From NCBI GenBank assembly GCA_003259005.1, contig QLII01000001.1, positions 5,633,001 to 5,697,000 of the forward strand: 64,000 nt of DNA, read 5' to 3'. Source of the DNA: Spirosoma telluris. GTDB lineage: Bacteria; Bacteroidota; Bacteroidia; Cytophagales; Spirosomataceae. A program made the translations under genes and the position numbers. Each line of letters starts with the position of its first letter. Within the stretch, counting starts at the first letter, position 1. The notes beneath the pieces are model-generated. The model was not told where the DNA came from and did no database searches. It saw nothing but the letters and a program-made list of their open reading frames with translations. Positions 57,524-64,000 of the stretch are shown in pieces.

Positions 57524-58183
57524 ATGAATTACGACCGCATTTACCAGTATCGTTTCCAGCAGGTATCACACGAAAAAAAGAAAATCATATGGACTATCAT
57601 CGCCAATTATTTTTATAAGCTATTAGGCCAGCCTAAACGAATTCTGGATTCAGCGGGTGGAATGTGTGAGTTTATCAATGCGGTACCCAGTGAGGAAAGA
57701 TGGACTGTAGATATTGTTGAGGAAGTTAAGAATTTTGCTGCTCCAGAAGTTAAGCTTGTAATTGGTGATATATTATCGGTAGAGTTACCTGATAACTATT
57801 TTGATGCGGTCTTTGTCTCTAATTTTCTTGAGCACTTACGCAGCCAGGAGGAAGTTGCTTTCTTTCTCGAACGAATGTACCGCTGTTTGAAACCCGGTGG
57901 TAAGCTTGGCGTTATTGGGCCAAATTTTAAGTATTGCTATCGAGAGTATTTTGATTTCGCCGATCATACTGTCGTTTTATCAGAACTTGGTGTTGAGGAA
58001 CATTTATACGGTGCTGGATTTAAGATTAACAAATCATATGCGCGTTTTCTCCCATTATCGTTCCGAGGTGGCTTGCCTGTTCACCCGGCGCTGGTGAAAC
58101 TGTATATGCAAATGCCATTTGTATGGTGGGTTTTAGGAAAACAGTTCCTGTTCATTGCCGAAAAAGCCCCAGTCTCTAAATAG
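57524..58183 (+). CDS. Class I SAM-dependent methyltransferase
   Basis: This 219-residue methyltransferase has motif I RILDSAGGMCEFINAV (a variant of the usual GxGxG), an acidic strand end (WTVDIVEE), motif IV-like FDAVFVSNFLEHL and post-motif LKPGGKLGVIGPN. The C-terminus has two hydrophobic stretches (MPFVWWVLGKQFLFI). I chose the ATG at 57524. The in-frame start at 57470 adds 18 unconserved residues. It is a single gene followed by a hairpin. The acceptor is unknown. Similar proteins occur with glycan genes. Confidence 0.8.
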   Translation: MNYDRIYQYRFQQVSHEKKKIIWTIIANYFYKLLGQPKRILDSAGGMCEFINAVPSEERWTVDIVEEVKNFAAPEVKLVIGDILSVELPDNYFDAVFVSNFLEHLRSQEEVAFFLERMYRCLKPGGKLGVIGPNFKYCYREYFDFADHTVVLSELGVEEHLYGAGFKINKSYARFLPLSFRGGLPVHPALVKLYMQMPFVWWVLGKQFLFIAEKAPVSK

Positions 58184-58188
58184 GTATT

Positions 58189-58217
58189 TACCGGGCTATG
58201 CAAAAAATGGCCCGGTA
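58189..58217 (+). terminator. Small hairpin after the methyltransferase gene
   Basis: An 8-bp perfect GC-rich stem (58189-58196 with 58210-58217) starts six bases after the stop. The U-tract is weak. Confidence 0.45.
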
Positions 58218-58298
58218 TTCGTTAGTAGTATCAAACAGGTAGACCGGGCAATGATAGAAATCATATGTTCGTTAGCCTCACTGACTGCTGATTAACCT

Positions 58299-58867
58299 GT
58301 GAAAAACGTTTTATACCTAAGCCTCACCCTGCTTCTGATAACGCTCCTTATTGAGTGTAAGGAAAATACGTCGTTTTCGCCCGGTGCGAGCGACCCGCGC
58401 ATCATGGGCACATGGCGCCTTACCGAACGATTATATCCTGTGAATGTTGACTCGCTTGTCATCGACTCGGTTTTAGTGACTGGTAAATACAGGATTGACT
58501 CGACGTTTGTGAACGGTCATTATGTGAAAGATACGGTTCTTGTGAAGGACTATTATCAAAAAGACACGATTAAGATTACTAAATCAGTTGATTCAATCAA
58601 GACGTATTCCGCGAATCAGCAACAAACGATCACCTTCAGTGCCGACGGCCAGTTAAGTGCCAACGGTACTGACATGTCGTATTACTACCCAATTAAATAT
58701 TTTCGGGTTGACTCAACCAGTCAGGATGGATTAGGCATTAACTTATTCATCACGACTAATCGGGCTACGGTTCCATTTCGACAGGGAGTGGCTTTCCAGG
58801 GGATGTGCTGATGTTGCTACCGCGCTGCCAACGACTCTGTTATTCAAAATTCGTACGGGTGAAATGA
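58299..58867 (+). CDS. Small lipoprotein with repeated beta-strand motif, one frameshift
   Basis: This predicted lipoprotein has about 189 residues after correction. The GTG at 58299 opens a signal peptide with lipobox-like LIEC. Then comes GTWRLTERLYP, a lipocalin-like opening common in small Bacteroidota lipoproteins. The middle has a run of short strands in a loose repeat: IDSVLVTGKY, IDSTFVNGHY, KDTVLVKDYY, KDTIKITKS. The frame breaks in GGGG 58799-58802. One G gives FQGDVLMLLPRC and an ending with CYSKFVRVK, typical of such proteins. The uncorrected stop is at 58811. The function is unknown. Confidence 0.62.
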
Positions 58868-58877
58868 ACGCCCCCAA

Positions 58878-59315
58878 TTATTGCTTGGCTGCCGTAAAGC
58901 TCACCGTCGAACTATTAAATGGATAATTGGTGATCGTTAAAAGGGCCGTGGTCCAGGTTCCTACTTTGGTTGTGCCACTATATAAATCAATAGCGTTCCC
59001 TGACTGTTGCAGCGAAATCGTTTTAGTCTCTGAAAAAGTTGAACTTCCCGATGTGCCAGCCGTCGCATACGAAAGAGTAAGATCTATCCTATCCAGTGCG
59101 ACACCATTCCGAACCACTATAACCGTACCACCTGTGACCGTAGTCGGTTGACTACCGCTGCCTATCGTAACGGCTGTTACGGCATACCTGCCAGCGACTC
59201 TGGAGGCCATATCCGGATCAGGTACCGACTCAGTTTTCTTGCACCCGGTTACGAATGATAAGCTGATGACAAGTATAGCAAGCCAGGCAGTAGGATTGAT
59301 TATGTTCAGACGCAT
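58878..59315 (-). CDS. Small lipoprotein, unknown function
   Basis: This 145-residue protein has a signal peptide with the lipobox VTGC and no recognised domain. It is Thr/Ser-rich and beta-predicted (VAGRYAVTAVTIGSGSQ, LTLSYATAG, TISLQQSGNAIDLYSG). It fits the many short surface lipoproteins of Bacteroidota. I chose the ATG at 59315. The ATG at 59330 is also possible. It is convergent with the previous lipoprotein, 10 bases apart. Confidence 0.6.
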   Translation of the reverse strand: MRLNIINPTAWLAILVISLSFVTGCKKTESVPDPDMASRVAGRYAVTAVTIGSGSQPTTVTGGTVIVVRNGVALDRIDLTLSYATAGTSGSSTFSETKTISLQQSGNAIDLYSGTTKVGTWTTALLTITNYPFNSSTVSFTAAKQ

Positions 59316-59373
59316 GGGAATGGGTATCAATAAACGAATATAGCCTTAGGGAAAGCGGATAAGGAAGGTAGAT

Positions 59374-60282
59374 TTACTGAATTTTAGCCATTGCTCGTAC
59401 TGGAAACGTACCAACTCCCTTAAACTTAGGTGGAACAGCGCTAAACGTAAAGCCCTCAACTGGCACCAGCGCTAAATTGCATAGGTGTTCGACAATTAAA
59501 ATATCAGCGCCTAATAAGGTTGTATGTACGGGACGACTTCTGCCCGTTGTATCGTCAATGTTGTGCGAGTCAATACCAACAAGCTTGACACCACAATCGC
59601 GCAGATACAAGGCGGCCTCAGCGGTCAGAAATGGGTGATTTTCGTAATAGGTTTCGGTATTCCAGAACGCATCCCATCCCGTATGAATAAGCACAGCCCG
59701 ATTCCTCAATTCATAGTTTCGAACATGCGCTTCGGTAATAGCCAGCGCATCGGTATAAGGTACACGAATAACAATACCTTCCAGGTCGGTAAACGCTTCC
59801 AGCCCTACTTCGGATAAATCTTTTCCATCGGCAAACCGATGAAATGGGCAATCGACATAGGTGCCGGTATTGGTCACCATCTCAATTTTGCCAATCTGAA
59901 ACTCCGTGCCTGCTTCATAAAACTGACGGGAGTTTTCGCGGCTCAGGTAGTCGCAGACAATAGGAGCGGGCAGGCCCTTATAGGTAACAAGGCCAGCTTC
60001 GATGGTATGACTTAGATCAATCAGCCGATTTCGTTGGCTGCCGGTGTGGATAGGCTCCCGTTTGTGGGCTTCGGTAATAATCTCCTTATTGAGAATACGG
60101 GTTTGCCCAACTAGTAACAACCGTAAATCAGCAATGACATAGTCTGTTAAGGCCTGATCTGAGATGGTATCCCCGTCAATATCCAGCCGGAAGTCTTCGC
60201 CTTTTAAACTGCCTCCATTGGTAAAATGGAACTCGAAATCAAATTTGACTCGCTTTTGCATGTGTGTATTGGTGCCTGGCAT
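59374..60282 (-). CDS. Cyclase-family (kynurenine formamidase-like) protein
   Basis: This 302-residue protein of the metal-dependent cyclase family (PF04199) includes arylformamidases. The usual metal motif HxGTHxDxPxH appears here as NTGTYVDCPFH, so two His are Asn and Tyr while Asp and the last His are kept. Other family parts are LIDLSHTIEAGLVTYKGLP, AVLIHTGWDAFW and VGIDSHNIDDTTG. An N-terminal segment of about 80 residues precedes the core. It starts 3 bases after the thiL stop on the same strand. The activity cannot be predicted, as the altered ligands may mean another reaction. Confidence 0.75.
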   Translation of the reverse strand: MPGTNTHMQKRVKFDFEFHFTNGGSLKGEDFRLDIDGDTISDQALTDYVIADLRLLLVGQTRILNKEIITEAHKREPIHTGSQRNRLIDLSHTIEAGLVTYKGLPAPIVCDYLSRENSRQFYEAGTEFQIGKIEMVTNTGTYVDCPFHRFADGKDLSEVGLEAFTDLEGIVIRVPYTDALAITEAHVRNYELRNRAVLIHTGWDAFWNTETYYENHPFLTAEAALYLRDCGVKLVGIDSHNIDDTTGRSRPVHTTLLGADILIVEHLCNLALVPVEGFTFSAVPPKFKGVGTFPVRAMAKIQ

Positions 60283-60285
60283 GGG

Positions 60286-61314
60286 TTATTCCTTTCCAGA
60301 TTCCCAACCCTGCGCCCGAATTGGCGTTTGTTGCCCAGCTTTAGTCGACAGGATAATCTGTTTCGGATCGGGCGTGAGATAGCCGATGGCAGTGATGCGG
60401 GCGTTGGTTTCCAGCTTTTCAAACGCCTGCGGACGGACGGTAAACAATAATTCGTAGTCTTCTCCCCCGTTCAACGCGGCCGTTATCGGACTAATCTTAA
60501 ATTCGTCGGCGGCTAAGTGAGTCTGATCGTCGATGGGTATATTTTCGTCAAAAATTACGGCACCTGTACCCGATTGGTGGCAGAGGTGAAGGAGTTCTGA
60601 AGCCAGTCCATCCGAAATATCAATCATGGCCGTGGGACGAATACCAAGGTCACGGAGTTCATGAACCATATCGGTGCGGGCATCGGGACGGAGTTGGCGC
60701 TGAACCAGATAAGCGCGTTCTTCGGAGAGGTCGGGCTGCATGGTAGGATCAGCCAGAAACACCTGCTTTTCACGCTCTAGCAATTGCAGGCCCAGGTAGG
60801 CTGCTCCCAGATCGCCCGTTACGCAGATCACATCATTGGGTTGGGCAGTGTGCCGGTATGTAATCAAATCTTTGGGTACTTTTCCCAGTACAGATACTGA
60901 AATGATCAGTCCCGAGCGGGAGGACGTCGTATCGCCCCCAACTAAATCGACATTATAGGCGGTGCAGGCTGCCCGAATACCTTCATACAATTCATCGACA
61001 GCCTCAACCGGAAACCGGCTACTCAACCCAACACCAATGGTCACTTGTATGGGTAAACCATTCATAGCCGCAATATCCGAAACGCCAAAGGTTACGGCCT
61101 TGTAGCCAAGATGTTTCAAGGGGACATAGGTCAGATCAAAGTGAATGCCTTCAACCAGCATATCGGTTGTCAGCAACCCGTAATCAGGACCCCAATCGAA
61201 CACGGCGGTATCGTCGCCAATGCCAAGTATGGTTTCAGAATGAATAGGCGTTGGTGTTGCCTGTCGAATCCGTTCGATTAAACCGATTTCGCCAAGAGAA
61301 TTTAAGTCAGTCAT
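60286..61314 (-). CDS. thiL: Thiamine-monophosphate kinase
   Basis: This 342-residue kinase phosphorylates thiamine monophosphate to the active diphosphate. Motifs are ILGIGDDTAVF (ATP and metal site), TTDMLVEGIHFDL, LVGGDTTSSRSG, CVTGDLGAAYLG and MIDISDGLASEL. I chose the ATG at 61314, giving the family start MTDLNSLGEIGLIERI. The longer frame from 61347 begins in the heptad repeat. No other thiamine gene is nearby. The cyclase-family gene follows 3 bases after it. Confidence 0.93.
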   Translation of the reverse strand: MTDLNSLGEIGLIERIRQATPTPIHSETILGIGDDTAVFDWGPDYGLLTTDMLVEGIHFDLTYVPLKHLGYKAVTFGVSDIAAMNGLPIQVTIGVGLSSRFPVEAVDELYEGIRAACTAYNVDLVGGDTTSSRSGLIISVSVLGKVPKDLITYRHTAQPNDVICVTGDLGAAYLGLQLLEREKQVFLADPTMQPDLSEERAYLVQRQLRPDARTDMVHELRDLGIRPTAMIDISDGLASELLHLCHQSGTGAVIFDENIPIDDQTHLAADEFKISPITAALNGGEDYELLFTVRPQAFEKLETNARITAIGYLTPDPKQIILSTKAGQQTPIRAQGWESGKE

Positions 61315-61324
61315 GATAAAGAGA

Positions 61325-61404
61325 AATGTACAATGGACAATGAACAATGTAAAATGGTGGCGTGTGATTGCTCATTATCAATTTTACATTATTCATTAAC
61401 CATT
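61325..61404. repeat. Heptad-array palindrome upstream of thiL
   Basis: Positions 61325-61359 hold five 7-base units (AATGTAC, AATGGAC, AATGAAC, AATGTAA, AATGGTG). Bases 61332-61357 pair with 61379-61404 with about four mismatches. Unlike the other three members it lies at the 5' end of the flanking gene (thiL, minus strand) and directly abuts a terminator. Confidence 0.8.
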
Positions 61405-61445
61405 AAAAAAAGCCGCTCCGATTGACATACGGAACGGCTTTTTTT
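61405..61445 (-). terminator. Bidirectional intrinsic terminator
   Basis: A 16-bp stem with one mismatch (61405-61420 with 61430-61445) has a 9-base loop and A/T tails of seven bases on both sides. On the minus strand it ends the lipoprotein gene 61467-61913 before thiL. Confidence 0.85.
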
Positions 61446-61466
61446 GTGAATTGGTTTGCAACAATC

Positions 61467-61913
61467 TTATGGATTTGTCAGCGTATAGACGTTCGTTGTA
61501 TTACCTGTTTTCTGGCTGGCCGTTGTCCGTGTGAGTTTCAGGTTACTGTCGTCAATGGAATTGATTGTAAAGGTAATGGTTCCATTGTCGCCGGTTGGCG
61601 AAGGGTTCAGGTTCGTCAGTTTTAGGGTGTTGTCGTCTGGTAAAGAGTATTGGCCCGTAAACGTATTGCCGTCATATTCAGTGTATTTAACCGTTGGAGC
61701 GGCACTTAAGTCAAGCTTGAAACCTGTATAGTTGCGAATATTGTTTGTGCCACCTTTCGTATAAACAGTGGTGCTGTTTTCATCCACTTTGCTAGCTGTC
61801 CATACCTTCGCAATACGTTCCGAAACAGGGGCAACTTTATTGCCCTTACAGCCCATAAGCAGGCTAAACAAAGTGAGCACCGAAAGAAAAGCGACAAAGT
61901 AAGTCTTTCTCAT
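61467..61913 (-). CDS. Small lipocalin-like lipoprotein
   Basis: This 148-residue lipoprotein has a signal peptide with the lipobox LMGC. The core begins RIAKVWTASKVDEN and has strands NYTGFKLDLS, VKYTEYDGNTFTGQYSLP, TITFTINSID and LKLTRTTASQ. This matches lipocalin-like surface lipoproteins of Bacteroidota. The ligand is unknown. It is terminated by the hairpin at 61405-61445. Confidence 0.68.
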   Translation of the reverse strand: MRKTYFVAFLSVLTLFSLLMGCKGNKVAPVSERIAKVWTASKVDENSTTVYTKGGTNNIRNYTGFKLDLSAAPTVKYTEYDGNTFTGQYSLPDDNTLKLTNLNPSPTGDNGTITFTINSIDDSNLKLTRTTASQKTGNTTNVYTLTNP

Positions 61914-61964
61914 AGCTAGCTAATCAAATAAAAAGATAAAATTAGTGTGTGGCTAAAGTTACGT

Positions 61965-61972
61965 TAATTTTG
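61965..61972 (+). promoter_or_regulatory. Candidate -7 box (TAATTTTG) of the cytochrome b5-like gene
   Basis: The sequence matches TAnnTTTG, 55 bases before the ATG at 62027, in the divergent gap with the lipoprotein gene. Confidence 0.4.
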
Positions 61973-62026
61973 TTGTCACTAACAAAAGTAGTGCCTAATA
62001 ATTCATTTGTTTGAGTTAACGGATGT

Positions 62027-62278
62027 ATGCCGCTTTTTATTTCTGATTCTTTGCCAACGTATACCCGATCACAGTTAGCCTTGCGCAATGGTCAGGACCG
62101 CGACGACATCTGGTGCGCCTACGAAGGCACCATTTATGACCTGTCTGCATCGCGCTTATGGCGTAATGGCAAACATTACGAACACTGGGCCGGGCAGGAT
62201 CTCACCGACGAACTAGTCGATGCTCCCCACACAAAGGCTGTTTTCAGTCGTTTTCCAGCGGTTGGGAAATTGGTTTAA
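62027..62278 (+). CDS. Cytochrome b5-like heme/steroid-binding domain protein
   Basis: This short 83-residue single-domain protein has a cytochrome b5-like fold: YTRSQLALRNGQDR, then WCAYEGTIYDLSASRLWRNG, KHYEHWAGQDLT and FSRFPAVGKLV. The HYEHWAG part replaces the usual HPGG heme loop, as in the membrane-associated progesterone receptor-like subgroup. No signal peptide is seen. It may carry heme or bind a hydrophobic ligand. It is 38 bases before the BadF-type kinase gene and probably shares its transcript. Confidence 0.75.
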   Translation: MPLFISDSLPTYTRSQLALRNGQDRDDIWCAYEGTIYDLSASRLWRNGKHYEHWAGQDLTDELVDAPHTKAVFSRFPAVGKLV

Positions 62279-62316
62279 GGTGAAACCGAATAGCTCATAC
62301 CATAAACTTTAAACCA

Positions 62317-63162
62317 ATGCTTCTTATTGCTGATAGCGGCTCTACAAAAACCGACTGGCGTCTTGTTGACGCCAATGGGACTGTCCACGCTATTCAAACG
62401 GATGGATTCAATCCATATTATCAAACGGCCACACAAATGGCTGTTACTTTACAGGCACAATTAATTCCTTACCTGAACGGAGCTATTGTTACAAACGTAT
62501 TTTTCTATGGAACGGGCTGTACGGGGCCTGCCGTAAATCATATTGTGGCCGATGCCTTGCAGGACGTGCTGCCTGGTTTACAGCAGGTTGAGGTAAACAG
62601 CGATATGCTTGGAGCCGCCCGCGCTGTGGCAGGTCATCAATCAGGAATTGCCTGCATTCTTGGAACGGGCTCAAACGCCTGTTGCTATGATGGAAGTCAG
62701 CTCATACGTGGTATTCAGTCGCTGGGGTTCTGGCTTGGCGATGAGGGTAGTGGTGGATATTTAGGCAAAACACTCGTCCGTGATTTTTTTCAGGAGCGAT
62801 TGCCGATAGAACTCCGCGAAGCCTTTCAGGGTCGTTATGCGCTTGACCGCCCGACATTACTCGAAAATGCCTACCAAAAACCGTTTCCAAACCGGTATTT
62901 TGCGGCTTTCACCCCCTTTTTATCCGATCATTTGGCCCATCCGTATATCGTTGATTTAGTTGCGAATGCGTTCAGCTTGTTTCTGACTACCTACGTCAAG
63001 CGCTTCCCCGAAGCGGATGTATGGCCGGTTCATTTTGTTGGTTCTATTGCCTATTATTTCGCTCAACCCTTGCAACTGGCAGTCGAACAAACTGGCTTAA
63101 CAATGGGTACTATACTAAAAGCTCCCGCCGAACAGTTAGTTGACTTCCATAAAAATGGATAA
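62317..63162 (+). CDS. BadF/BadG/BcrA/BcrD-family ATPase, probable N-acetylglucosamine kinase
   Basis: This 281-residue ASKHA-fold kinase has the phosphate 1 motif ADSGSTKTDW, the central CILGTGSNACCYDG and the substrate region LGFWLGDEGSGGYLGK. This size and pattern fit eukaryotic-like GlcNAc kinases found in Bacteroidota, which recycle amino sugars from peptidoglycan or chitin. A BadF-type reductase activator would need a Cys-based iron-sulfur cluster, which is not seen. It probably lies in an operon with the cytochrome b5-like gene. Confidence 0.8.
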   Translation: MLLIADSGSTKTDWRLVDANGTVHAIQTDGFNPYYQTATQMAVTLQAQLIPYLNGAIVTNVFFYGTGCTGPAVNHIVADALQDVLPGLQQVEVNSDMLGAARAVAGHQSGIACILGTGSNACCYDGSQLIRGIQSLGFWLGDEGSGGYLGKTLVRDFFQERLPIELREAFQGRYALDRPTLLENAYQKPFPNRYFAAFTPFLSDHLAHPYIVDLVANAFSLFLTTYVKRFPEADVWPVHFVGSIAYYFAQPLQLAVEQTGLTMGTILKAPAEQLVDFHKNG

Positions 63163-63195
63163 GTTCCAGGTGTTCGCCGTACTTTTGCAAAAAGG

Positions 63196-63223
63196 TTTAT
63201 AGTTTATGGTCCTCGGTTTATGG
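63196..63223. repeat. Short 7-base tandem of TTTATGG type
   Basis: Units TTTATAG, TTTATGG, TCCTCGG, TTTATGG follow each other in exact 7-base steps. I see no inverted partner. It has the same period as the AATGNNT arrays but a different word. Confidence 0.4.
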
Positions 63224-63290
63224 TGGGAGCTTCCCCTAATCGTGTCAGCTCACCGATGACCGTAACCCATTGACAATCTGAAACAGAAAA

Positions 63291-64000
63291 ATGGCAAATC
63301 GGTATTTTTTGAAAGTAAAAGACATCGTTCGGGAAACGCCCGACGCGGTGACAATAAGTTTCTGGCACCCCATCAACGAAGAAGTTCGCTATCAGCCTGG
63401 TCAGTTTCTGACTTTTTTACTCAATATCAACGGGCAGAAAATACGTCGGTCGTACTCAATGGCTTCGTCTCCCCATGTGGATGTATCCTTGTCGGTATCC
63501 GTCAAGCGCGTGCCGGGTGGACTGGCTTCTAATTACCTCTGCGATCGAATCAGGCCCGGTGACATTCTCGAAACCCTGGAGCCAATGGGTACGTTTGTGC
63601 CTAAGCTTGATCCCCAGAATCGACGGACAATTATCCTTATTGGAGCCGGTAGCGGTATTACACCTTTGTTTTCGATGGCCAAGTCGGCTATGCATGTTGA
63701 ACCCCATAGTCGGGTTTGGCTAATTTATGGCAACCGAAACCAGGAATCAATTATTTATAAAGCGCATCTGGACGCGATGGAGCAGGGGTATGGCCGGTCG
63801 CGTTTTCAGGTAACGCATATCCTGAGCCAGCCATCCTTCGGCTGGACCGGCGCTGAAGGTCGCCTGAATCAGCACACCCTTACAAAACTGCTGGATCAGT
63901 TACCTGCGGCTGAACGCCAAACGGCAAGTTTTTATCTGTGTGGCCCCGATGGCATGATGGCCGAAGTGCGCTCGGCCTTATCGCTGGTGGGTGTTTCGTC
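63291..64000 (+). CDS. PaaE-like ferredoxin/FAD-NAD(P)H oxidoreductase, 3' partial
   Basis: This open frame runs off the right edge, with 236 residues visible. The flavin site is IRRSYSMASSP, with GGLASNYL, and the NAD(P)H-binding loop is ILIGAGSGITPLFSM. Near the end is FYLCGPDGMM, the signature of ferredoxin-NADP reductase-type enzymes. The best match is the PaaE/HCP reductase class, which usually ends in a plant-type 2Fe-2S domain that would lie beyond the window. It passes electrons from NAD(P)H to an oxygenase partner. Whether it serves phenylacetate breakdown cannot be seen here. Confidence 0.82.
   Translation, partial: MANRYFLKVKDIVRETPDAVTISFWHPINEEVRYQPGQFLTFLLNINGQKIRRSYSMASSPHVDVSLSVSVKRVPGGLASNYLCDRIRPGDILETLEPMGTFVPKLDPQNRRTIILIGAGSGITPLFSMAKSAMHVEPHSRVWLIYGNRNQESIIYKAHLDAMEQGYGRSRFQVTHILSQPSFGWTGAEGRLNQHTLTKLLDQLPAAERQTASFYLCGPDGMMAEVRSALSLVGVS

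Noticed and set aside
61315..61347. Longer thiL start
   Set aside because: The codons before 61314 are repeat DNA, while the family begins at MTDLN-like sequence.
1..64000. tRNA, rRNA, prophage or plasmid functions
   Set aside because: No cloverleaf with a conserved T-loop, no rRNA segments, and no integrase, terminase, replication or conjugation genes were recognised on either strand.

Overview
The window looks like a chromosome segment of a Bacteroidota bacterium, probably order Cytophagales and Spirosoma-like. This is inferred from moderate GC content, a PorE-type (type IX secretion) lipoprotein, small lipocalin-like lipoproteins, AraC regulators with cupin domains, and TAnnTTTG promoter-like boxes. 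I see no rRNA, tRNA, CRISPR array or intact transposase.

Layout. 1-7.4 kb: a MetE-like methyltransferase fragment, a secreted alpha/beta hydrolase, an amidohydrolase, an AAHS-type aromatic-acid MFS transporter, and a malonate module (ACSF3-like malonyl-CoA synthetase plus MadL/MadM). 7.6-9.4 kb: a DUF2167 membrane protein and a divergent AraC regulator. 9.6-17.2 kb: a complete 4-hydroxybenzoate/protocatechuate beta-ketoadipate operon in the order pcaH, pcaG, pcaB, pcaDC (fused), pobA, pcaIJ (fused), pcaF. It converts 4-hydroxybenzoate to acetyl-CoA plus succinyl-CoA. 17.2-23.1 kb: secreted esterases and one unknown membrane-anchored protein. 23.2-26.1 kb: a CitMHS transporter translationally coupled to an AtuA/DUF1446 protein and its small partner. 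26.2-29 kb: an M28 peptidase and a flippase-like membrane protein. 29-40 kb: a cell-surface glycan cluster with GT2 and GT9 transferases, DUF2304, GT-C-like membrane proteins including a paralogous pair, and methyltransferases. 40-47.9 kb: housekeeping genes (gcvP, a PorE-like OmpA lipoprotein, a TspO relative, a cyclophilin). 48.3-55.5 kb: an AraC regulator and an RND efflux operon with a DUF952 gene inserted. 55.9-64 kb: manC, a methyltransferase, small lipoproteins, a cyclase, thiL, a cytochrome b5-like protein, a BadF-type kinase and a PaaE-like reductase cut by the window edge.

Two features run across the whole window. First, 19 sites in 14 genes look like single-base deletions, nearly all in short homopolymers. 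Adding one base at each site restores a full-length protein with intact motifs. All are deletions and 18 of 19 lie before 36 kb, so I read them as sequencing or assembly error and annotate the full-length genes. Second, the gaps between genes carry several families of palindromic repeats, including four hairpins whose arms are tandem 7-bp units of the AATGNNT type. These often begin at the stop codon of the preceding gene and in some cases supply it. Two sit inside the otherwise tightly packed pca operon.
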